From Pholis gunnellus (taxonomy: Eukaryota; Chordata; Actinopteri; Perciformes; Pholidae): 64,000 bases of DNA. Location: the NCBI GenBank assembly GCA_910591455.2, contig OU342824.1, forward strand, positions 3,133,001 to 3,197,000. Reading direction: 5' to 3'. This document shows positions 53,749 to 64,000 of the stretch, piece after piece. Each line of letters starts with the position of its first letter. The stretch's first letter is position 1. The position numbers were made by a program, and so were the translations under genes. A model generated the notes under the pieces. It did no database searches and was not told where the DNA came from. It saw nothing but the letters and a program-made list of their open reading frames with translations.

Positions 53749-55844
53749 CTGAAACAAAGCAGAAAATGAAAAATGTAAAAAGGAAAATAAAGTGCAATCA
53801 GCAGGAGGAACAAGCCTGGAGTGTCACTCACGCCTCTCTGTTGCATTTGGCACAATCAGAGGTGGGGCCGTCTGCGGAGGGCCCCGACCCCATTGCAGTG
53901 AACGCATAAGACAACAAAGGCTGGTGTGGATCTCACAGCTTGACCACCTAATCTGAACCACAGCAAGCCCTGCCCACTGAGCTATTCTCACACTATGGTG
54001 CACTGGATGGAGACCATTCACACATGTGAATGTAGCAATTCAGCTTTAATCCTACCATTTGTGACAGAGCAGTCGTGAGGACCCCATTGAAGCTAGTGAT
54101 TTTCAACATGTTTAATCTACACAATACAGAAAGTTCAGAACCATAAAAGCGACATCCTGCTGTACGAAGGATCATATAATGTTTGACGAAAGTGCACATT
54201 AGATTTGATATACATATATATTAATTAATTAAACTATTGTGATGAGTGCTAAATTCCATGCATCTTGTGCCAAAATGCCTCACAAAATATAGTCAGTACA
54301 AAATAAAGACCTGTGTGACAAGAAGTTATTATTCATTTGTGTTTTTTCTTGCAACATACCTGACTGAGAAGGCTGCCATAAGAAACTATAGTTAAGTTCT
54401 TGTTGGTACTACCAACCCATAATTCATCGCTTTATTTTGTTCTTCATGTATACCGTAAAAAGGAAAACACTTTACCTGATCTATGGTAAATTATGTACAT
54501 TTGAACATGGCAGAATAATATATACACACAGAAAAAAAAAAAATTATATACAGAATAAAAAAAACAGCAGTTCAGCATTCGTTTAGTTTTAAATTGGAAG
54601 AACTTTACAACTAAAGTTATCTTTAACAGCTATTTGGTTTTGGAATGAAACATCACGACTTTTATCTTTATACTTGTGAGATATTTGTCAGCAATAGGCC
54701 AACGTGACAATTTAGAAAAGCGCAAAAGGGATTAAAAACCTGCAAGAAATAATGCAATTCAAAATAAGAACAAAGTTTGTCAAAGAAAGAAAATGTATTA
54801 TTTCATCATTTTAATTAGAAACAAATTACATAGACCTTGGGAAACTCTAGGATATTGGTAAAAAATAAGATTTGATAATGACAGTTGCCGCCTAGCATTA
54901 ACTTAATTTATGCACAAATACATTTAAAAAAAACAAAATCGAGGCCAAGACAGATTATCATGGAAATAACCCTTAGAGAATGAAACCCACTGACAAAGGG
55001 CACCATAGCCCAGCCCCCGCCCCGCCCCCCGCTATTGCATGCAGACAGCTTCTTCAGTTGAACCCTCAGCAGGCTGACGTTGACGTTTACTCAGAGTTTC
55101 TCGCAGTGGCGGCTTAGCCAATTTTAGGCGTAGCTATGCTAGCAAAGCGTGAATTTCAAGAATAGCTATACTAGTACAACATGAACGATCACGAGTCACG
55201 GTATGTCCGGTGTGCACGAGATAGCGTTTCTGTAAATGCGCTGGACTGCACGTGCGGACAAAGGGTACTTCAGACCTGTGACTCACCGACGTCGCTGACG
55301 TTTGGTCTGCCGGCTGCACGCGACAGTCGGACTTAACCCTACTGTCACAAACGGACCCCAACCAGAGAAGTGACTTTCAGCCTCCTGATCAATCACTTCA
55401 TTACCGACAACTACCAACATACCGCCAAGCAAACCGACGTTAGTCACAGAACAAGTTCATACATTCAGTTCTGAGAAGACAGCACAGGCCCAGGCCTTCA
55501 GACATACAGCCTCATGGTCTTTTGTTCGCGCTACCGCAGCGAAAAAAATTTAAAAAAATCACTTCCAACATCAGCGACGCAGCCACACTGATCCAAGACC
55601 GAACCACAAAAACATAGTTACCCCGTAGCTTCACTTATTAACATACAGTTACTCCTAAAAATGACAGTATTACCCAGAAGACGTTAACATGTTCAAACCA
55701 CATTCACTTATGACCACACCCGCTGGAAAATTGTTTAAAAAACAGATGAACGCTAGCTTCAAACTGGGGCACGTAACAGGGAGGAAAGTAGGAGTATATG
55801 TATTAATATAAACGTCACATATACAAATAAAACGCTCACATTAC
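53749..55844 (-). other. nme2 first intron (5' UTR intron)
   Basis: The exon carrying the start codon has a TTTCAG acceptor four bases before ATG (exon edge at 53,748), so the 5' UTR must begin in an upstream exon. The best donor is GTAATG at 55,844 on the minus strand, after the proposed TOP-like leader. The interior is AT-rich with A runs and no exon, and is more GC-rich with CpGs between about 55,000 and 55,340. Confidence 0.6.
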
Positions 55845-55945
55845 CTTAACAATAGAGCTCACGTTAGGAAGTAGGTAGCAACTGAACCGGCTGACGTGGG
55901 AGGAGAAGACCGAAAAAGCTTGCGCAGCCGCATTTTATCCCAGAA
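55845..55945 (-). promoter_or_regulatory. nme2: nme2 core promoter and non-coding first exon (TATA-like, TOP-like start)
   Basis: Reading the minus strand, ATAAAA at 55,938-55,933 is followed 30 bases later by CTTCTCCTCCC starting at 55,908, the form of a 5'-terminal oligopyrimidine (TOP) transcription start. The exon would run from 55,908 to 55,845 and end in AAG/GTAATG. A CCCCGCC box lies just upstream (about 55,950). TOP leaders couple translation to mTOR signalling in translation-related genes; whether this applies here is inference. Confidence 0.5.
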
Positions 55946-57492
55946 GGCGGGGACTGGATTGCGACGGCAAGACACTGGAGCCAAAATAGAAAGAGCAGTT
56001 TGCAAAGTAGTCTCGTGAAGTCCCGTGAAACTTTCAAGTGTGGTAGGGCATATCACTACAGACCGAGTGCAAAATAATTACACTTTAATGAAAACAAGTC
56101 CTGTGACACTCATAATCAAGTACCATAATAACTAATGATAATAACTTGACTGACTGACTTTTACGTCGTTTTTTTGATAATGTATTATGATCTTATCATG
56201 TGGTTTAATATGAAAATGTTCTTAATCTGAAAAGTAATTAAAGTTGCAAGACGAATAAGCAATATGTACAATATTTCCCTCCGAAATGTAGTGGAGTAGA
56301 AATAAAAAAAAGAAAGGTAATAAGATCTCTTGTTATGAAATAGTAGTAATCCAGTTCATAACTGCTGTTCCAAAAGCAGCTGGTCAGATGTGTCAATGTT
56401 GTCAATGGGTGCTTGAGCAAATTGATTTGTTTTTCTGAATACATGTTTTTATTCTGATCTGCTTATACTGATAGCAGAATGGTTGATGGCTGTAAAAAAT
56501 GTTTTTCTGCTTTGGAAATATATTCATAAATCAAGAACAACTAGAAATTGTTCCCAGTGTCATACTTTATTTAGATTGATGTGGAACATTTCTATGCATT
56601 CCTACATACATAATATATATAAAAACATTTCTTTTAATTCTGCACATTAATATTTTGTCAAGGAGAAAATCTTGACAAAATGATTCTATGTCAGCAATAT
56701 CAAACTTAGAATGTTCTACTTATGTCAGCAAGTAACCATGATTGGCTATCTGCCCGGTGAGTCTTAAGACGTGAGGCGACGCTTCAATGTCTGTTTAGTG
56801 TGTCTGGGCCTTAAGTTGCACTTAAATACGCTGCAAAGACAATGGCCAATGGTCTACTTGCGTGTATGTTCTGCGCATGTGTGAGATTAAATAACTCTCC
56901 GTACCAGTAAGTGGTAGTAGTCTGTATTTGTTATTTAAAAAAGGGAACCTGGAAGGCCCTACTGTCTGACTGTGGATGTACAAGCCATCATATATGAAAC
57001 AAAGCAGTATCCTCACTTTCTCTTCTCGTCACTGATTGGCTTCAAGGTGCTAAACAGAGATTTGGAGCATTTCTATTGCCTCTCAAGCTGAGCCAGCGGC
57101 TAGAAGCTAACAGTGCTAACAGTGCAAACAACTGCAAAAGTAAAGCTAACTGCATGCGCAGCCGGCCCGGCGATGTCACCAAAGCAGAGAACCTCTGACT
57201 TCAACACACACACTGGGAGAGTGACTTCATTCTCAGCTCCGGTAGACATTACTCCACTATATCATAACGGAGCAAATAGCCGTTTGTTGCTATTTTCATG
57301 CTCTAAATATTGAATTCAGCACCTTTAAGCTGAATAGCCAACCAGAATGGGCTCCGCCGGCAATTAAACATGCTCAAATGGCCGATAAGACGACGACAGG
57401 GGCCAACCAGTGCCAACCAGTGCCAACCAGTGCCAAACGGCAAAGGACGCATTGCAAAAACTTTCAGTCAGGGCTTTTATATCGAACAATAT

Positions 57493-57683
57493 AGACTGTA
57501 TACAAAAAGTGGACGTAGTCGTCGTGACGTCACCCATTGGTTTGTGGACTGCAGTTTTGATGCCTTGAGTTTGTTGATTTTGCCGTGGCCATCTTGGATT
57601 TTGATCGTAGGCATGTGTTTTTTTTGGAAGCTACCATATTGGAATGCGGAGGATCGACGTAGAGAACCGGAGGTTGCCGCCTG
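57493..57683 (+). repeat. Dispersed repeat R1, internally deleted copy
   Basis: Shares the 5' part (GACGTCACCCATTGGTTTGT block) and the 3' end (GAACCGGAGGTTGCCGCCTG) with the copy at 9,701-10,160 but lacks about 270 internal bases. Confidence 0.7.
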
Positions 57684-58431
57684 GTTCGAACCAACCGTTT
57701 GAAGAGTAAAACGCACTTTTGTTTATAGTTGCAATGCAGTCCTAAACCTGAGAGGTCTATTAACCTAAGGTAGGTTTATTTATCTATTCAATTACAATTT
57801 TCTTAACATGGAGGAGCATATAGTAATTAACTACAAGATACTATAATGTTAAGTAGAAATGAATAGTGGAGACAGAGATGGTAAATTAATGCTTTTGTGA
57901 CGCGGACATGCTGCTGTGAACTTCCATGCTGTTACATAAAAGCAATAGCCACTATCATACTAATATTAATGCCCACATGTGAAATCTGCAGGCTTACAGC
58001 CTATAAAAGCCAGCTTTAGGGGGACTTAAAGGTTAGGGATCTGCAGCTCATGGCTTTTATGGTATGAGCTACAGACGAGTCATAAAGTCACTGGGCGTTG
58101 CATGACATTAATGGCCCAACCTTAATGCAACCTGTGATATAAAGGCCAAGAACTGCCTTTCTTGCTTAAAGCACTAGTATCCCCACCTCGCCCCCTTCAG
58201 TTCCTCCGAGCCCAACTTCCTAGCAGTGAGAAATTATTAGGTATGTCGGCTAAAAAACAAATCTCCCTCTGATATTGAGACATTAAGACATTTCACCCTT
58301 TGCTTCCTTGGCTGGCAGCCACTGCCTCAGCAGCAGTGAGAGAGAGACAGAGATGTGTGTCTGTGGTTAACTCTGGTTATTTTTGGCCTTTGGGCGACGC
58401 CACTTTGGTTGCATATAGAACTCCTTTAAGT

Positions 58432-58434
<3 letters not shown>

Positions 58435-58496
<62 letters not shown>
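58435..58496. repeat. CA microsatellite
   Basis: Pure (CA)n of about 62 bases in the gene-free interval. Confidence 0.95.
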
Positions 58497-58499
<3 letters not shown>

Positions 58500-58679
58500 C
58501 TAACGTTTCCTTAGGTCACTTTTGGGGACATTACATTGCATTCTTTTCCTGGAGTCCTATCCTAACAATCTAACCATATACCTGACCTAAACATCATTTT
58601 TCCCCATTTGCATTAACAGGGTATTACAAAAGACATTGACTCATGTTTCATATTTGGCACAAAAAAAAATCACGTAATT

Positions 58680-59020
58680 TTTCACATATCCTCTCCTCTC
58701 CTTACTATTTCCCCCTTTTCTCGATTTCTTTCCTTTTGTGTCCTTTCCTGTTTCCTTCACTATTTGTTTCCTCTGTTTTCATCTTTTCTCCTCTCCTCTT
58801 CTTACTTCTTCCCCCTCTTCTTGGTTTCTTTCCTTTTGTTTCCTTTCCTGTCCTATTTCCTTTTTCTTTCCTTTTCTCTCCTCTTGTTTCCTCTCCTGTT
58901 TCCTCCACTATTTGTTTGCTCTGTTCTCGTCTTATCTCCTCTCCTCTCTTTGTTTCACCTCTACTCTCCTGTTTTCGCTCCTCTCCTCTCCTACACTTCC
59001 TTCCTCGCCTCTTGCACCTC
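58680..59020 (+). repeat. Polypyrimidine block with a 148-bp tandem duplication
   Basis: About 340 bases almost wholly C and T on the plus strand. The segment starting TTTCCTTCACTATTTGTTTC at 58,751 recurs at 58,899 as TTTCCTCCACTATTTGTTTG. Open frames across it are low-complexity artefacts. Confidence 0.85.
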
Positions 59021-59989
59021 CGGCAGCCGATGCTCTTAGAAAACAAATGGAGAGTTAATCTCATGGCCTAATCTCTTGCGTTCTACTCCCAGTCCTATTT
59101 TTCACCAGGGTTTAAAGACAGGATTAACCGTCTTGTTTTACTCTTTCTCTCTCGCTGGATTTTTCAGGAGGATGAAACTGTGGATGGCTAAGTGCTGTTC
59201 ACACTACTCCAGAAAGCTGATTAGCCGGGCGCCTTACTACGAGGGCCTCCTGGTGCTCGGAGGCATGGCATACAGAGGATGCGACGTAATTGGCATCGCC
59301 CCGGCGCTTTGAGATTCTCTTTCTTGGGCTTAATGCAGAGGGCAGGGCTCCGCGCTCGCGGGAACCGTGAAGCAGGATGCCGCTTGTGCTGTAATGGATT
59401 GTAATACAGAGTCATTATTTTTGCTTTCAGAGGCAGCTCTCCCAGCTCGAGAGAGTGTGAAGCTGTTTCGGCGGAAATTGCTTTCGGATGCAAAATGGTT
59501 GTTGACGAAAATTTCTCGTGGTGCAAAAACAGAAAGGTTGGTTTATTGCCTCAAATTACTGCCAGAGGCAAATGGGTGATTTCAAGGCGTCGTGTGGGAG
59601 GTTTCTGGTGGCAGGCGGCCAAATGCTCCTCTGAAGATGGGTGTGTGCACGAGGCTGCGTGCACCTGCCGGCCGCTCCGGTCCTCAGGGTGCAGAGTCAC
59701 ACACCGGCCTCGAGTTCACTGACATAGACGGGGAAAAAGGTGTCATTTTTAGCCGGATGCACATTTTTATGAAGCCCGTAGATCTCTGCAGCATCCGCCC
59801 GCCCAGAGGGGATCGTTACACGGCTGAGAATCATTACTGTAATATAACATGCTCTGTTTTGGGACTGAGGTTGTGATGAGCCCACGCTGCAGCGGTGCAT
59901 TAGAGTCTGACTGTGTTGCTGCATAAGCAGCAAAAAAAAGGCAAAAGCTCCTCCTGGGGAAAAAAGGTTTTTATGAATTCATAATTTAA

Positions 59990-60130
59990 AGGAATGTCAA
60001 GTCATTTTATTTACACAGCCCAAGATCACAAATCATAAATTTGCCTCAAGCGGCGTTACAATCTGTACACGCGCTGCACTCAGACCCTGAACGGGCCTCG
60101 TCCACGGATACTTCCTTGTCAGGTAAAATG
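59990..60130 (+). repeat. Probable dispersed fish repeat
   Basis: GTCAAGTCATTTTATTTACA through CAAGATCACAAATC to GCGTTACAATCTGTACAC resembles a very common teleost interspersed sequence; a single copy is seen here. Confidence 0.4.
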
Positions 60131-60211
60131 GGTTTTGGAACTATTTCTCAAGCTGCCTCACATGACCTTGTAGGCCTATAGGAGCACAGCCACTCCGGTG
60201 CCCAAAGTACT

Positions 60212-60269
60212 CACACACACACACACGCACACGCACACGCACACACATGCACGCACACACACACACACA
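60212..60269. repeat. CA/CG-interrupted microsatellite
   Basis: CA repeat with GCAC interruptions over about 58 bases. Confidence 0.9.
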
Positions 60270-60654
60270 AATCTGTCACTCCCATTTTTCCCTCAAAAAG
60301 GAAACTGTTGAACCCAGAATCCACTCAAGAATTCCATTACATATCCACACAGCTGCACTCGTGATCCAAGAACTTCCAGACACACCTAAGTGCCGTGCAA
60401 ACGAACACACAGAAGGAAGGTGACTAACTGATGCTGTCTGTGTGTGAGGCGCAGACTCACAAAAAAGCACCATGTGCCAGAGCACCATGTGAGAATGGAA
60501 AGCTTCAGACTTTCAACAGGGTCATGCAAGTCATCCCACCATTCATGGACCGGGTGAGCCGAAGCAGGTGCGCTGTAATGCAATGACGACATTGCAAGGG
60601 CCTCATGTTTGTGTGTATATAGCACAAAATCATCGGAGAGCCATTTAATATTCA

Positions 60655-61033
60655 GAACTGTTTTCACTAGTGAATTATCACCTGAAACTAAGAATCGCTG
60701 TGTTTTTCGTTATCTTAGAATGAGTCCCTCATATCCACAGGGAGCGGGTCCTCTTCAGAGAGTCCGTCACGTTGCACCGCCATGTTTCTACAGGTAGCCC
60801 CCCAACGGACAAACCCAAACGCTGGCACTAGAGAGAGCCCTTTCACGTTTGCACGTGACACGAAGGCCAGCATGGTTCACGTGAAACTGCGGCAACGAGA
60901 GCCGCCATCTGACTTCCGTTGCTAGTATAGTGGTGTTATTATGGTGAGGGCGGCCTCTGAGCGAGGCGAACGGCATTACCGCCTTGGAAAACGGAGGAGT
61001 TGGCCCAGTGGAAATCCTACACACTGTCCCTTT
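60655..61033 (-). repeat. Dispersed repeat R2, longer copy on the minus strand
   Basis: Reads on the minus strand from GGGACAGTGTGTAGGATTT through AACATGGCGGTGCAACGTGA to TTCTTAGTTTCAGGTGATAA; it shares its start with the copy at 36,787. Confidence 0.6.
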
Positions 61034-61599
61034 AATTAAGAATACACAGTTGCATACTCCTCAAGTCCTCTTAGAAGTGTTGTTCAAGAGTGTCTCAGAA
61101 AATTACGTTTATATCCACATTCTGTTTTGCCAGGTACGTTTTAAAGGATAGGTTGCCTGCATTATGTTCATGTCAGGTTATGTGCACTTTTACCTAAAGG
61201 GGGTAAGCAGGTCACAGGGAGGGGGTCAGCTGTACAAAGTGCAGCACTTTGGAAGTAAAGAATGGTTTTGCTTTTATATCAAACAGGGAATACTGCAAAG
61301 GAAAACAATGAAGCACGTCAGTAAACATTAGACAGATTTCTTTGGTGTAACATTGAGCAACTTGCCAGATTCAATAATTAAGTAAATTTCCCCATTATAG
61401 TGATAAAAAAATATATATTTCACTCGACCCTGTTCCCCAACATTTGCCGTGCTTTTGTAAAATTATGAATTTCAGTCGAATGTTTTTGTTTATTTCATAC
61501 ATTCTGAATTAAGGCATCAAATTACACAAGCTAGTTTAGTTTGTCTAATGGGCTCACAGGAACTCATTATCTATATATTTTTATAATGAAACAAAACTC

Positions 61600-61701
61600 T
61601 GGTGACCAAAAACCCCAAGATGTGGCAAAATGCTTCAAAACGTAGCCCACAGATGGATGGGTGACGTTACGGTGACTACGTCCACTTCTTACATACAGTC
61701 T
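61600..61701 (-). repeat. Dispersed repeat R1, 5' fragment on the minus strand
   Basis: The reverse complement from 61,701 begins AGACTGTATGTAAGAAGTGG and continues into a CGTCACCCAT block, as in the other two copies; the 3' limit is uncertain. Confidence 0.6.
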
Positions 61702-64000
61702 GTGATGTGTGAACACAGCATCACAACACATGAGACCTGTGTGCGTTTAAACATCCATGCTATGCTAAGGTTTATTTCGGATGCCACAGGTTGGGTCCAT
61801 CAACGAACATTGCAAGGCTGATCTCTGTAGAACGGCTGATGGCTAGTTCTCGCAATAGCATCCTTTATTGAGCATATTAGTCGGGATATGAGAATGCACC
61901 CGCTGGTATCCTGATTATTAATGTTTGTGTAATTAAAGCCTCTGTTGTACACATTACATTCCCCTCTAGGCTTTTTTTGTGGATCCCCGTTTCTAAAGTT
62001 GAAACTGTGCCCGGGGCTGTGAGGCTGTGAGGCTGTGAGGCTGCAGCTTCCTTTTGTTTAGTGTTCTTTTGCTTCAGTTTAAATGTAGTTGTATGGAATT
62101 CCCCAGGTTCCATTTTTTTGGTCTTTGTTTTAATAAACCTTTTGTTTATAAGGCACACTCCTGCTTATCCACCTGGTTCTTCAACATCTTTTTTTTAAAA
62201 GTTGTCTGGGGTGTTTATGGCGGCACTACAGTGGACATGAGTAGTGAATAGTTCAACCAAAGTGGATGAAGAAATCAGAGGGAAACGAATAAACGTAATT
62301 TCATGTAACATATTTTGTATCTTTAACTTTTACCTGTAATGAGCATGTGACATGTATGACTTATCTTGGTACCTTTGTTTGGACCCTAAACCCTCAGGGT
62401 GGGTGTCAATGCTTTACGATATTGTCTATTACTTAATCTATCTTTTTTCTGTCTGATCTGATCGGTTTACAATAGTTCATCCAGTCACACATCCCATAGC
62501 TGCCGCTCCTCTGACACAGACACAGCAGCCAATCACCAATAACCATCTGCTTTCTCAGTCCATTCAGCTGCACCAGTATCAAAGCTCCCTCTGTAACCAC
62601 AGTAACGGGCCGGACCATGTTGCTCACAGATCACAGGGAGAGCAACATAATCTTCGAAATGACCCACGAATGGAAAAAAACCCATTAATGCTTTATATCT
62701 GTAAATTGATCTCTGAATGCCACATCAAGTGTCATTTATATCCAAAAAGACAGTGTATCCATAATCAGCTAATTGAGGACATGCAGAGAAAATGGCAAAT
62801 AAACTATTATTCATTAGTACTCCGGATTATCAGGCCATAATTAAAAAAAGAAAGGGTGGACAACAAAAACAAATATGACTTTATATGTTAATATTTCATT
62901 TTCTTTTCAATATTTTTTCTTACATATGTTTTGCTTCAATTACACTTCAATTTAAGCTTTAATATTTAATACTTTATTTTCCATTTCTGGAGTGGAAATT
63001 TCACTTTTCATTTTCAGTTTCACAAAATCATTTTCCTTTAACTATGTGCTCATAATGCTGAATACTAAAATGATGTTTGCCATCTTCACTTAAAATGTTC
63101 TATCTTTAGCTTTTACTTGTTTAATCCTACATAAAATAATCCTTAATATCCCGTCCCCACCTTTACAAATAACATGGCATTGAAAAAAAACTCAGTATTC
63201 ACAGTTCACAGATTCTCTTGGACAAAGAAGAAGCTGTGCCATACATCAGCCCACATCACCACACAAAAATGAAATATAACAACAACAACAACAACAACAG
63301 TCATTGTTATCATTACAAAAGTGCACAACAAAATGATAATCACTGGGTTCAAAGCACATAGCGGTGCAGGAGCCGGAGGCTAGCTGGTTAGCATGCTCAT
63401 TTCAGTAGACGTCACTGTAACACAACACAAAGACGTCTTTAACAAAGCGTCAACACTGTTACCTCTTCACATGCTGTCGATCATTTTAGTTCATCTTTTA
63501 AAATGTTTTAAACAAAAATTCTGGTAGGATTTACAACGGGGACCTTAACGCTTGAAGGACCTTTAATAAGGTTTGTACTATAGTATTTTGTCATAGTATT
63601 TTGTCTACAGTATTTTCTATAGTAGTTTGTCATAATATCATTTTAAAGGCTACATGCTTGGCTTTCAATGATGTCTCCTTATGAACCTGTCCAAACACAC
63701 ACAGATCACTTTAACTCATATATATATATATAACAGTCATTATTTTTTGTCAATTGTTTTTACAATGTCCGCCCAAACTATTGTATAATACCAACTATGT
63801 TTGCACATACTGTACATGTGATGTGACAATAAACACAATGCACCAGCATGAGGGCGTAATTCAAAATATGAACATTTACAAGAAAATATGATAAAAACCA
63901 CAGACACAAAACAATGACACCAAATGTAAACAGTCACAGACTCCACAGATTCAGGAGCTATATTATATAACCACAGCATTGCAGTTTCAATCTTCCACCA

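Larger units (their letters stand above)
55950..64000. other. Gene-free interval beyond nme2
   Basis: No exon chain is recognised on either strand over about 8 kb. It holds dispersed repeats (57,493-57,683; about 59,990-60,130; about 60,655-61,033; about 61,600-61,701), two CA tracts (58,435-58,496; 60,212-60,269), a polypyrimidine block (58,680-59,020), short tandem repeats (three TGCCAACCAG units near 57,402-57,432; three 9-base units near 62,017-62,043) and an AAC run (63,278-63,299). Two more complex stretches (59,090-59,900 and 62,450-62,850) may be conserved non-coding DNA. The last kilobase could be the 3' UTR of a gene outside the window, but nothing proves it. Confidence 0.5.

Noticed and set aside
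58643..59071. 142-codon plus-strand and 119-codon minus-strand frames
   Set aside because: Low-complexity translation of a polypyrimidine block.
59221..59526. Minus-strand frame of 101 codons
   Set aside because: No family resemblance, no splice context, composition like the surrounding non-coding DNA.
63278..63299. Evenly spaced repeats suggestive of a CRISPR-like array
   Set aside because: Simple AAC trinucleotide run; no spacer structure anywhere in the window.
63000..64000. 3' UTR of a minus-strand gene beyond the window
   Set aside because: AT-rich with AATAAA-like words, but no coding exon or splice site to support it.

Overview
The window is vertebrate nuclear DNA, almost certainly from a ray-finned (teleost) fish. 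The genes are split into many short exons joined by GT-AG introns, CA/GT microsatellites are long and frequent, short dispersed repeats of a kind common in percomorph fish are scattered through introns and spacers, and the encoded proteins match vertebrate orthologues over their whole length. I see no prokaryotic, viral or organellar block, no CRISPR array and no recognisable tRNA or rRNA gene.

Layout. (1) 1-16,987, plus strand: the 3' three quarters of tmem94, an ER polytopic protein related to P-type ATPases; 26 exons are visible and the 5' end lies outside the window. (2) About 18.0-24.3 kb: spacer, holding repeats, microsatellites and probably the tdrkh promoter. (3) 24,368-30,657, plus strand: complete tdrkh coding region (567 aa), a mitochondrial-surface Tudor/KH scaffold of the piRNA pathway. 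(4) 31.64-33.01 kb: a long inverted repeat, with arms of about 370 bp and a loop of about 580 bp, filling the short spacer before the next gene. (5) 33,331-44,789, plus strand: complete l3mbtl2 (702 aa), with an FCS zinc finger and four MBT repeats. Its last intron ends in a CT microsatellite of about 570 bp. (6) 44.8-50.95 kb: the 3' side of l3mbtl2 and a convergent spacer. (7) 50.97-55.91 kb, minus strand: complete nme2-type nucleoside diphosphate kinase (152 aa), with a TATA-like and TOP-like promoter. (8) 55.95-64.0 kb: no gene recognised; repeats, a polypyrimidine block, and two stretches that could be conserved non-coding elements.

The four genes do not form a pathway. tmem94 (ER ion handling), tdrkh (germline piRNA trimming on mitochondria), l3mbtl2 (PRC1.6-type chromatin repression, reported to act on germline genes) and nme2 (NTP pools) are an ordinary run of fish genes. 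The closest functional link is that l3mbtl2-containing PRC1.6 silences germline genes in mammals while its neighbour tdrkh is a germline gene; that is suggestive only.

I found no convincing new biological system. The observations most worth checking are the long inverted repeat between tdrkh and l3mbtl2, a KH1 domain in tdrkh whose RNA-binding GXXG loop is replaced by TYQA, several tmem94 and l3mbtl2 splice sites that abut hypervariable microsatellites, and a three-codon upstream ORF whose stop overlaps the l3mbtl2 start codon. Exon boundaries come from reading frame, splice consensus and similarity to vertebrate proteins I know; no alignment was run.
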